A stretch of DNA of 18,576 bases from Caryophanales bacterium UBA4100 (lineage in GTDB: Bacteria > Bacillota > Bacilli > Paenibacillales > UBA4045): contig DFXU01000067.1 in assembly GCA_002383285.1 (NCBI GenBank), forward strand, positions 22,682-41,257, written 5' to 3'. Below are positions 1-7,226 of this stretch, piece after piece. The translations under genes were made by a program, and so were the position numbers. How positions within the stretch are numbered: position 1 is the stretch's first letter; each line of letters starts with the position of its first letter. The notes under the pieces were generated by a model. The model was not told the DNA's origin, made no database searches, and saw only the letters and a program-made list of their open reading frames with translations.

Positions 1-1525
1 TCCATATTTTAATTTTAATATCACTTTTACTTTCCTTCTCTTTAATTCCGTGATAGATACAGTTCTCTATTATGGGTTGAAGGAGAAGCTTGATCACTCC
101 ATACTTATATACGTCTTCCTCGTCATAATCCCAGATGACATCGAATTTATTACGGTAGCGGATTTGTTGAATAGCCATATAATTTTGAGTGTTCTTGATC
201 TCTTTACCAAATGGAACAATGATGTTGCGATTATCCATCGAATATTTCAACAGGTCGGACAAGCTTTCGAGCATCTGATTTGCTTCATTCGGCTTCCCGG
301 TTAAGCTTAATACCTTCCAATAGATGGTTTCAAGCGTATTGAATAGAAAGTGGGGATTCATCTGTGATTGTAGTGCGAGTAACTCTATTGTTTGAAGCTT
401 ATACTTTTTTTCACTAAGCTGTACCTTCAAGTAATTTTGTTCGATGAAATTTTTGATAATATTCTCAATGATATAAGAATACTCATCATTCTTTCCAGGA
501 ATAGGGTTGGTGGGAATAGGTAAATTTCTTTCCGCAGATTTGAAGACGCTAATAATAAAACGCAAGTGATTAACGCTCCGCTTTGTTAAATAATAGGTGA
601 GTATTAAACCGAGTACAAATGAGAAGCAAACAAAAAATAAAGTAATCATACCTATTTTTGATGTGATGTTATTTAGCGAGGATGTCGGCACAATGGAGAC
701 ATATCGCCAGCCATATTTTCCGGATAATAAATGAGAGCCAATATAAGATGTGCCTTCTTCTTCTAATTTCAAGGAAGATTGCTTGAATAAAGCTTTGTTA
801 AAGTCGATGGATTGGATGCCTGCTAAAGAGCGGTTTTTAAAAATAATGTTATGGTTGCTATCTAGGATGAGTATAAATTGGTCTGTGTAGCTCTCGATGT
901 TCCTTAGGATTTTCTCAATATAGTCCGTATAAATATTCAGCACAATTACACCTTGTGGTTTGTTCTGTAAGGTGGAATATATGTTTCTGTAAACGGTAGT
1001 AATCGGAGTGGGCTTCTCGAAAGAATATCTTTGTATTTCTCTCGTTTCTGTCCAAACATCCTTCTGATGTTGGTTGTTATCGAAGCCTCTCTTCCAATCC
1101 ATATCATAGAATTCTGTGAACCTGGATAAGCCTTCTGTGCTTGTAAGGAATTGTTCACTGGGATTTTTAACATACACATAGATTGATTCAATAAACGGTC
1201 TGGCATTCGCAGGAGCAGTAATGTAATTCTGGGTATGCTCTAAAGCTCTTAGGTTTTCGAATGTTAATGATTGCGTTCTGAGAATTTCCTCCAACCGATA
1301 TATCACTTCTGAGTTACCTAAGCTGATATCGAGTGAGTCCATTTCACTGAATATTAATTCCATACTTAAATCAATTTGATGCAAGACATTCAAGTCATTC
1401 TTAATAATTTCACCTTGAATATTTTTTTGTGTAATAATGATGGACAGAGTCCCTAGAATGATGACGGTAGTAAGAAGAGGGGCAAGGAGCAATAGCAAGG
1501 TTTTGAGAAAGAATTTTTTCCTCAT
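1..1525 (-). CDS. YesM-family sensor histidine kinase (C-terminus cut by window edge)
   Basis: Membrane sensor kinase that would phosphorylate the response regulator encoded just upstream. The reading frame stays open from an ATG at 1525 to the window edge, giving 508 visible residues. I see a membrane segment at about residues 7-32, an extracellular region of about 255 residues (cache-type sensor by family knowledge), a second membrane segment at about 291-312, a linker, then the His_kinase motif QMNPHFLFNTLE with the phospho-accepting His at residue 392. The N-box follows at about 482-494 (LQPIIENCIYHG). The glycine-rich end of the ATPase domain lies outside the window. Its ATG overlaps the TGA of the regulator gene in the four bases TCAT (1522-1525), so the two are translationally coupled. 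The ligand is unknown; such pairs usually respond to a carbohydrate and control the adjacent importer. Confidence 0.93.
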   Translation of the reverse strand, partial: MRKKFFLKTLLLLLAPLLTTVIILGTLSIIITQKNIQGEIIKNDLNVLHQIDLSMELIFSEMDSLDISLGNSEVIYRLEEILRTQSLTFENLRALEHTQNYITAPANARPFIESIYVYVKNPSEQFLTSTEGLSRFTEFYDMDWKRGFDNNQHQKDVWTETREIQRYSFEKPTPITTVYRNIYSTLQNKPQGVIVLNIYTDYIEKILRNIESYTDQFILILDSNHNIIFKNRSLAGIQSIDFNKALFKQSSLKLEEEGTSYIGSHLLSGKYGWRYVSIVPTSSLNNITSKIGMITLFFVCFSFVLGLILTYYLTKRSVNHLRFIISVFKSAERNLPIPTNPIPGKNDEYSYIIENIIKNFIEQNYLKVQLSEKKYKLQTIELLALQSQMNPHFLFNTLETIYWKVLSLTGKPNEANQMLESLSDLLKYSMDNRNIIVPFGKEIKNTQNYMAIQQIRYRNKFDVIWDYDEEDVYKYGVIKLLLQPIIENCIYHGIKEKESKSDIKIKIW

Positions 1526-2274
1526 CGGTAGTCATTACTTTCTTGGCTGTTTCTAAATTCCCTTGGGCTTTTACCATAGTATTTCTTGAATGTCCGAGTG
1601 AAGTTCTTTGCATTGGTATATCCGACCATCTCGCTTACTTCATAGGTTTTGTAATGAATATCCATTAATAGTTTAGATGCCTTCTCCATCTTCATGGATA
1701 TAACGAAATCGGAAAACCTCTGCCCCGTCTTCTCCTTGAAATATTTACTGACGTAATATGAATTCATATGGACTCTTCTAGCGGCTTCTTCTAATGTGGC
1801 CACATGCAGATTTTCTTCCACGTAGGATTTTATTTCAGTGATAACCTTCTCATTAAAGGTAAGGTGAGATGAATGTATACTGCTCAGATGTGGACTAGCT
1901 TCGTCTAGCTCTACCTTCAATTCAGAGAAAATTTGTAATAGCTCATCGAACTTTGTTGGTTTGACAATATAATTCTTAACATCATATGCAAGAGCTTGCT
2001 TAGCATATTCGAAATCTCGATATCCGCTTAGAAATATGATTTTTATATTTGTCTTACTCTCATGTAGTTGTTTGGCGAGCTCTAATCCTGACATGACAGG
2101 CATCCTAATGTCACAGAGGATGACATCAACAGGATGAATTTCGATATAGTGAAGGGCTTTCTTCCCGTTCTCACATTGATTAACAACCTCAAAGCCAACT
2201 TCATGCCAAGGGAAATACTGAGAGATGCCATTCCTAATCTCAGCTTCATCATCAACGATCAACAGTTTGTACAC
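1522..2274 (-). CDS. AraC-type response regulator, YesN family
   Basis: Cytoplasmic transcription regulator of a two-component system, 250 residues. An N-terminal receiver domain (about 1-120) shows the acidic pair D8-D9, the phosphorylation site D55 in CDIRMP, S83 in the FLSGY segment and K105 in the VKPTK turn. The C-terminal half (about 145-245) is an AraC-type double helix-turn-helix, with the usual closing pattern VGYTNAKNFTRTFKKYYGKSP. The 250-residue length is short for YesN proteins because there is almost no linker between the two domains. The start is a GTG at 2274, preceded on the minus strand by GGGAGG with good spacing; an overlapping ATG two bases upstream is out of frame. It is divergent from the sugar-binding protein gene, which it probably activates (inference). 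Confidence 0.94.
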   Translation of the reverse strand: MYKLLIVDDEAEIRNGISQYFPWHEVGFEVVNQCENGKKALHYIEIHPVDVILCDIRMPVMSGLELAKQLHESKTNIKIIFLSGYRDFEYAKQALAYDVKNYIVKPTKFDELLQIFSELKVELDEASPHLSSIHSSHLTFNEKVITEIKSYVEENLHVATLEEAARRVHMNSYYVSKYFKEKTGQRFSDFVISMKMEKASKLLMDIHYKTYEVSEMVGYTNAKNFTRTFKKYYGKSPREFRNSQESNDYR

Positions 2275-2345
2275 ATGGAGACCTCCCTAATAATCTGTAG
2301 CTGTATGAGTGCTTGAAGGATGCTATTTGATGATCAATGTTAAAT

Positions 2346-2383
2346 AATGATACCATTGTCCAAAACATTTGGGCAAATGATAC
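2346..2383. promoter_or_regulatory. Candidate activator site: AATGATAC direct repeat and CATTTG-GG-CAAATG palindrome
   Basis: Between the divergent regulator and binding-protein genes, AATGATAC occurs at 2346-2353 and again at 2376-2383. The two copies are 30 bp apart, close to three helical turns. The second copy overlaps a palindrome with arms CATTTG (2366-2371) and CAAATG (2374-2379). AraC-type regulators usually bind direct repeats, so these are candidate sites for the YesN-type regulator. This is inference from sequence only. Confidence 0.4.
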
Positions 2384-2403
2384 TTTATACTAATTTGCAT
2401 ACC

Positions 2404-2432
2404 TTTTTAATCGTTCGTAATGGTCCTATACT
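2404..2432 (+). promoter_or_regulatory. Possible promoter of the binding-protein operon
   Basis: TATACT at 2427-2432 matches the -10 consensus at five of six positions. Seventeen bases upstream the -35 position holds only TTTTTA, a poor match. A weak -35 with repeats upstream fits an activator-dependent promoter. A second TATACT at 2386-2391 is an alternative. Confidence 0.3.
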
Positions 2433-2463
2433 ATGCTCATATTAAATAAAGGAGGCTATTATC

Positions 2464-3801
2464 TTGAAAAGGACAATCATGATTATTTGTCTAGCGGCAA
2501 CAATGATTTTACTATTCGTGGGGTGTCAAGCAAATAACAACGAAAGTGTCGATGAAACGAATAAAGTGAATAACGTTGTAAACGAAAAGGAAGAAGTGAA
2601 GGAGGAAGTGAAGGAAGAAGCGACTTTGCGATTCTCATGGTGGGGTTCGGAGGGTCGACACAAAGCCTTGCTAGAAGCCATTAAAGTGTATATGGATAAA
2701 AACCCGCATATCACAATTGAGGCGGAGTATGGTGGATTTGATGGGTATTATCAGAAGCTTGTTACCCAATTTGCTGGAGGGACTGCACCGGATTTAACAC
2801 CTCTATCCGTGGATTGGATTGATGAGATATCAGTAAAGCGTGATTTGGTTTATGATCTCAATGAATTGAAAGAATATATTAATATTGGCGCGTTTGACGC
2901 TGACTTTCTGTCCAGATATGCTGTGTTCGAGAATAAACTAGTAGGTTTACCAATGGGTGTAAATGGGATGACGATCGCTTATAACAAACAATTCTTTGAG
3001 AGATTCAATATCCCTGAGGATACGAAGTGGGACTGGGAAACGATTCATTCTGTAGGGAAACGGGTGCATGAGGAGGATCCGAAGGCCTATTTGTTAGGAT
3101 TGCTTGATTATCGTGGATTCCTACAGCCTTATGTAAATCAAATAACCGGAAACCAATGGGTTAACAATGATCATTCGCTTGGATTTGACGCTGCAACAGC
3201 TGGTGAAGCTTTTGCCTATTATAAAAAATTATTGGATGATGGAGTGCTTCAGCCTGTGGAGGAAAGTGCGCTTTATCCTGATGTATCTGAGAACCCTCAA
3301 TGGATCAATGGAGACATTGGTATGACCTTCACGCTGGCTTCAACCGTAACTAGATTCAAAGCAAGTATAGCCGATCTAGCTGTGAGTATGTTTCCAGTAC
3401 CAGCAGATGCTAAGACCTCAGCTATCTTAGTGAATCCTAGTAATCCACTAGCTATTAATAAAGCGAGTGAGCACCCAGAGGAAGCTGCTAAATTTGCTAG
3501 CTGGTTATTAACAGACATCGAAGCGGCTGCTATTCTTGGCGACATATATAGTGTTCCAGCTGTGAAGGCGAGTATGGACTCGGTGGTTGAAAAGCAATTA
3601 ATTGACACTACTGTGGCTGAAGCTGTTGAACTCGCACTACAGAATCCGGGAAATCCAGTCAATGGGATTAGCGGTAATAATGAGCTTGCACAATTGACGA
3701 AGGACTATATGGAGAAGGTTGCATTCGGCAAAATTACACCTGAGCAAGCAGGTCAAGAGCTTGTTGATCGCACGATAGATAAGTTGAAGACGTTGAAGTA
3801 G
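2464..3801 (+). CDS. Sugar ABC transporter substrate-binding lipoprotein (YesO-like)
   Basis: Extracellular lipid-anchored binding protein that captures an oligosaccharide for the two permeases encoded downstream; 445 residues, normal for family 1 solute-binding proteins. The signal peptide ends in the lipobox FVGC, so C21 is the lipidated residue. An acidic linker follows, with an in-tandem KEEV/KEEV repeat (about residues 42-52), then the mature domain beginning LRFSWWGSEGRHKALLEAI. The start is TTG at 2464, with AAAGGAGG at 2448-2455 at ideal spacing. It is the first gene of an operon with permeases and a sulfatase. The resemblance to Bacillus subtilis YesO (rhamnogalacturonan oligosaccharide uptake) is from remembered family features and gene order, not a search. 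The true substrate is unknown, though the sulfatase hints at a sulfated glycan. Confidence 0.92.
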   Translation: MKRTIMIICLAATMILLFVGCQANNNESVDETNKVNNVVNEKEEVKEEVKEEATLRFSWWGSEGRHKALLEAIKVYMDKNPHITIEAEYGGFDGYYQKLVTQFAGGTAPDLTPLSVDWIDEISVKRDLVYDLNELKEYINIGAFDADFLSRYAVFENKLVGLPMGVNGMTIAYNKQFFERFNIPEDTKWDWETIHSVGKRVHEEDPKAYLLGLLDYRGFLQPYVNQITGNQWVNNDHSLGFDAATAGEAFAYYKKLLDDGVLQPVEESALYPDVSENPQWINGDIGMTFTLASTVTRFKASIADLAVSMFPVPADAKTSAILVNPSNPLAINKASEHPEEAAKFASWLLTDIEAAAILGDIYSVPAVKASMDSVVEKQLIDTTVAEAVELALQNPGNPVNGISGNNELAQLTKDYMEKVAFGKITPEQAGQELVDRTIDKLKTLK

Positions 3802-3838
3802 AGAGATATAAAAACCGATATATAAATTCATTAGTGTG

Positions 3839-3868
3839 TGCTCCGGGAAAATAGTTGTTTCTGGAGCA
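3839..3868 (+). other. Intercistronic stem-loop between binding protein and permease genes
   Basis: TGCTCC (3839-3844) pairs with GGAGCA (3863-3868). The stem continues through a G-T pair, one bulged base and GAAA/TTTC around a short loop. No T-run follows, so it is not a normal terminator. Such structures often protect the abundant binding-protein mRNA and lower downstream permease expression (known for other binding-protein operons; inference here). Confidence 0.55.
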
Positions 3869-3891
3869 TATGCTAAGGATAGGAGTTCTAA

Positions 3892-4767
3892 ATGAAAAAA
3901 TATGTAGGCTTGTTATATATCAGCCCATGGATTATCGGATTCCTAGTATTAACGCTATACCCTTTTATCGCATCCTTGGTTTATTCGTTTACTGACTATT
4001 CAATGGCCAAAGATACAAGCTTTGTAGGATTGGGTAATTATGTTGAGCTTTTTACGAATGATCCCGATTTATATCAATCTATGAAGGTTACCTTTCTCTA
4101 CGTCTTCATGAGTGTACCGGCCAAATTGGTATTTGCTCTCATCGTTGCTATCCTTCTGAATAATAAGATGAAAGGTATCAATTTCTTCCGAACCGTTTAT
4201 TATATTCCTTCGATTCTTGGAGGTAGTGTTGCCGTTGCTGTCCTATGGAGATTCTTATTCGTGAGGGATGGGCTTGTTAACAAAGTGTTATCCTACGCCC
4301 ACATACCACCGCAGGATTGGCTGGGCAACCCGGATTTGGCACTATTCACCATTACGCTATTGCCAATTTGGGAGTTTGGTTCTGCCATGGTTTTATTCTT
4401 AGCTGGGCTGAAGCAAGTTCCGAAGGAATTATATGAAGCTTCAACTGTGGATGGGGCATCGAAATTTAAGACGTTCTTCCATATTACATTACCATTACTA
4501 ACTCCCATAATATTGTTCAATCTAATTATGCAAACGATCAATGCTTTTCAGCAATTTACTGCAGCGTTTGTTATTACACATGGCGGCCCGCTTAAGTCAA
4601 CCTATCTATTCGGTTTAATGCTTTATGATAATGCATTCCAGTTTTTCAAAATGGGTTATGCCTCCGCTTTATCATGGGTATTGTTCGTCATTATTCTGAC
4701 CTTCACTCTCATATTATTCAAAACCTCTAATCGCTGGACTTATTATGAAGATGGGGAGGGGAACTAA
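3892..4767 (+). CDS. ABC sugar transporter permease, MalF/UgpA type (YesP-like)
   Basis: Inner-membrane half of a sugar import channel, 291 residues with about six hydrophobic spans, normal for the family. The cytoplasmic EAA loop that docks the ATPase is visible at about residues 182-206 (ELYEASTVDGASKFKTFF, then HITLPLL). The family-typical N-terminus (YISPWIIGFLVLTLYPF) and the GGPLKST segment near residue 225 support the call. The ATG at 3892 has AGGAG at 3881-3885. Its TAA overlaps the next ATG by one base, so the two permeases are translationally coupled and form a heterodimer. It needs an ATPase encoded elsewhere. Confidence 0.94.
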   Translation: MKKYVGLLYISPWIIGFLVLTLYPFIASLVYSFTDYSMAKDTSFVGLGNYVELFTNDPDLYQSMKVTFLYVFMSVPAKLVFALIVAILLNNKMKGINFFRTVYYIPSILGGSVAVAVLWRFLFVRDGLVNKVLSYAHIPPQDWLGNPDLALFTITLLPIWEFGSAMVLFLAGLKQVPKELYEASTVDGASKFKTFFHITLPLLTPIILFNLIMQTINAFQQFTAAFVITHGGPLKSTYLFGLMLYDNAFQFFKMGYASALSWVLFVIILTFTLILFKTSNRWTYYEDGEGN

Positions 4768-5600
4768 TGGCAGAGTCGAGACATATAAAGAAGTTCATTT
4801 TCTTAACGATATTTGGAGTAATCTTTATTTATCCCCTGCTATGGCTTGTATCAGCTTCCTTTAAGCCGAACAGTGAGGTATTCTCATCAATTGGACTGAT
4901 TCCATCCGAATTCGTCTGGGATGCATATGTTCGTGGCTGGCAAGGAATTGGACAGAATAGCTTTAGCCGATTTTTTGCAAATACGTTCGTCTTAGTTGTT
5001 CCAGTCGTTATTCTTACAGCAGTATCAAGTGTTATTGTTGCCTACGGGTTTGCCAGATTCAAGTTTCCAATGAAGAAGATCTGGTTCGCCTTAATGCTGT
5101 CCACACTCATGCTTCCTGATGCGGTGATTATTATCCCTAGGTATATACTATTTAGAAATTTTGGATGGTTAAACACGTATTTGCCATTCTATGTACCTGC
5201 TTTGCTGGCCGTTAATGCTTTCTTTGTATTCCTGCTTGTCCAATTTATACGTGGCGTTCCTAAGGATCTTGATGAGGCTGCTATTATCGATGGCTGTAAC
5301 TCGTTCTCGATCTTAACAAAAGTGATTATTCCTCTGGCAAAGCCAGCATTATTCTCGGTTTGTATATTCCAGTTCATATGGAAGTGGAATGAGTTCTTCA
5401 ATGCACTCATCTATATTAACAGTGTGAGTAAGTACACGGTAGCGCTTGGCTTAAGGATGACGCTTGATAATGAGGGTGCTGTGAATTGGAACCAAGTCAT
5501 GGCTATGTCTGTCGTGACCATTGTCCCTTGTGTGATTATTTTCTTCCTAGCCCAGAAGCATTTCGTAGAAGGAATATCGACAACAGGGTTGAAGGGCTAA
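4767..5600 (+). CDS. ABC sugar transporter permease, MalG/UgpE type (YesQ-like)
   Basis: Second channel subunit, 277 residues, about six membrane spans. The EAA motif DLDEAAIIDGCNSFSILTKV followed by IIPLAKPAL sits at about residues 166-194, and the C-terminus ends in the typical QKHFVEGISTTGLKG pattern of carbohydrate permeases. Its ATG overlaps the previous stop by one base (TAATG at 4765-4769); the sequence GGGGAGGGG just upstream serves as ribosome binding site. It pairs with the preceding permease. No nucleotide-binding subunit follows; the next gene is a sulfatase 67 to 73 bases on, with no terminator between. Confidence 0.94.
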   Translation: MAESRHIKKFIFLTIFGVIFIYPLLWLVSASFKPNSEVFSSIGLIPSEFVWDAYVRGWQGIGQNSFSRFFANTFVLVVPVVILTAVSSVIVAYGFARFKFPMKKIWFALMLSTLMLPDAVIIIPRYILFRNFGWLNTYLPFYVPALLAVNAFFVFLLVQFIRGVPKDLDEAAIIDGCNSFSILTKVIIPLAKPALFSVCIFQFIWKWNEFFNALIYINSVSKYTVALGLRMTLDNEGAVNWNQVMAMSVVTIVPCVIIFFLAQKHFVEGISTTGLKG

Positions 5601-5673
5601 CCCATGTTCATTACGAATTCACTAGCGCAACGAACACAACGAATCCATAATTGATATCAAGAGGTGAATGGAA

Positions 5674-7029
5674 TTGCAGGAAAAGTCGGAGGGTCAACCC
5701 AATGTGATTGTTTTTTTTACAGATCAACAACGATGGGATACGACGGGGGTTCATGGAAATCCATTGGGTTTAACACCTAACTTTGATCGGATGGCCCACA
5801 TGGGCACTCATTTATCTCATATGTTTACTTGTCAGCCCGTATGCGGACCCGCAAGGTCATGCCTGCAGACGGGTATGTATGCGACTAAGACAGGCTGCTT
5901 TATGAATGCGATACCGCTGCCGGTACAAACGAAGACATTAGGTCATTATTTTAAAGAAGCTAACTATCATACGGGGTATATTGGGAAGTGGCATCTCGCA
6001 GGTGAGGAGCCAGTGCCGCGACATAAGAGGGAAGGCTACGATTATTGGTTAGCCTCCAATGGATTGGAGCATACCTCAGAACCTTACCATACTGTTATGT
6101 ATGATATGGAAGATCAACCAATTAAGCTCCCCGGATATCGCGTGGATGCAGTTACAGATGCGGCAATCAGCTACATCAATGATCATCAAGAGGATCCTTT
6201 TTTTCTATTCGTATCCTATCTAGAGCCCCATCATCAGAATCGAACAGATGATTACCCTGCACCAGATGGGTATCAAGAGAGATACACATCCCGATGGACC
6301 CCGCCTGATTTAGCAGCACTAGGAGGTACAAGCCATCAGCATCTAGGTGGTTATTATGGGATGGTGAAGCGGCTAGATGAAGCATTCGGTAGAATGCTGG
6401 ATACGCTCAAGAGTCTGAATCTTAAAGATAACACGATTGTTCTATTCACATCAGACCATGCATGTCACTTTAAGACGAGGAATAGTGAGTACAAGCGATC
6501 GTGTCATGAGGCTTCGATTCGTATACCAGGCGCATTCCAAGGACCCGGCTTCGATGGCGGTGGGTATATGGGAGAGCTGATTAGCTTGATTGATATACCA
6601 CCTACGTTACTGGATGCTGTGGGTATACCTGTACCTGAGAACATGCAGGGAAGATCAATCATGCCTTTAATTCGAGGTGAACGTACCGATTGGCAGGATG
6701 AGGTATTCGTACAGATTAGTGAATCTCAGGTAGGTAGAGCCATACGTACACAAAGATGGAAGTATAGTGTATCCGCGCCAGATAAAGTAGCAACCGTAGA
6801 CGCTGGCTCAGATCATTATATTGAAGAGTTTCTATATGATCTTGAAGCGGACCCTTACGAATTAACAAATTTGATTGGCTTTCAATCCCATCGAGAGGTT
6901 TCTGATCGATTGAAACAAAGATTATCACTGCAGATGGTTCTTGCGGGAGAAACAGCTCCATTCATCGCGGATGCGCAAGAACAACCCAAGGGGCAGCGTA
7001 AGGTTACAGCAGATGAAGTCAATCGTTAA
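5674..7029 (+). CDS. Type I sulfatase (formylglycine-dependent), predicted cytoplasmic
   Basis: Alkaline-phosphatase-fold sulfatase that would remove sulfate esters from a carbohydrate. Counting from the TTG start (451 residues), I see the metal-binding TDQQ at about 16-19, the active-site signature CGPAR with C57 as the formylglycine precursor followed by SCLQTG, GKWH at 104-107, the EPHH histidines near 185-187, SDH at 260-262 and the catalytic Lys in EYKRSCH at 274. The glycine usual after SDH is alanine (DHACHF). There is no signal peptide, so action inside the cell after import is likely. Start choice: GAGGTG at 5661-5666 lies seven bases before TTG 5674 but only one base before ATG 5668, which makes TTG the better start; the ATG form is two residues longer. 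It is the last gene of the importer operon. No sulfatase-maturing enzyme gene is visible. The exact substrate cannot be told. Confidence 0.93.
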   Translation: MQEKSEGQPNVIVFFTDQQRWDTTGVHGNPLGLTPNFDRMAHMGTHLSHMFTCQPVCGPARSCLQTGMYATKTGCFMNAIPLPVQTKTLGHYFKEANYHTGYIGKWHLAGEEPVPRHKREGYDYWLASNGLEHTSEPYHTVMYDMEDQPIKLPGYRVDAVTDAAISYINDHQEDPFFLFVSYLEPHHQNRTDDYPAPDGYQERYTSRWTPPDLAALGGTSHQHLGGYYGMVKRLDEAFGRMLDTLKSLNLKDNTIVLFTSDHACHFKTRNSEYKRSCHEASIRIPGAFQGPGFDGGGYMGELISLIDIPPTLLDAVGIPVPENMQGRSIMPLIRGERTDWQDEVFVQISESQVGRAIRTQRWKYSVSAPDKVATVDAGSDHYIEEFLYDLEADPYELTNLIGFQSHREVSDRLKQRLSLQMVLAGETAPFIADAQEQPKGQRKVTADEVNR

Positions 7030-7073
7030 GATATGAGTCTGAAAGATTGATATCTGAATAACAACCAAATAAG

Positions 7074-7109
7074 TCCTTCACTAGGTATCGTACCAGGTGA
7101 GGGATTTTT
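7074..7109 (+). terminator. Intrinsic terminator of the importer-sulfatase operon
   Basis: A long hairpin runs from 7074 to 7104. The inner arms GGTA/TACC close a three-base TCG loop, and the outer arms TCCTTCAC and GGTGAGGGA pair with two G-T wobbles and one mismatch. It is followed directly by TTTTT (7105-7109) and more T-rich sequence. It lies 45 bases after the sulfatase stop. Confidence 0.85.
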
Positions 7110-7199
7110 ATTTGATTTGAAGCTCGGAATAAGACTGAATGTGGGTTAGTTAAACACAAATTATAAATATGTCTACGTTGACGTGATACCGTTTTTGTA

Positions 7200-7226
7200 G
7201 GAATATCCTCGTAGAGGTGATATTCC
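7200..7226 (+). promoter_or_regulatory. Hairpin that buries the ribosome binding site of the MFS gene
   Basis: Arms GGAATATC (7200-7207) and GATATTCC (7219-7226) are perfectly complementary. Inside them CTC (7208-7210) pairs with GAG (7214-7216) around a GTA loop, leaving a two-base bulge. The ribosome binding site GAGGTGAT (7214-7221) lies wholly within the structure and the ATG begins at the next base, 7227. This suggests translational control, or else a DNA-binding dyad. Confidence 0.6.

Noticed and set aside
50..304. 84-residue plus-strand open frame
   Set aside because: It lies antisense to the kinase domain of the YesM-type kinase, with no ribosome binding site and no recognisable protein pattern.
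946..1206. 86-residue minus-strand open frame
   Set aside because: It is in a shifted frame inside the sensor kinase gene, whose own frame is open throughout.
7178..7206. TTGACG followed 17 bases later by GAATAT as a promoter for the MFS gene
   Set aside because: The -10 matches only three of six positions and transcription would start at the ribosome binding site itself.
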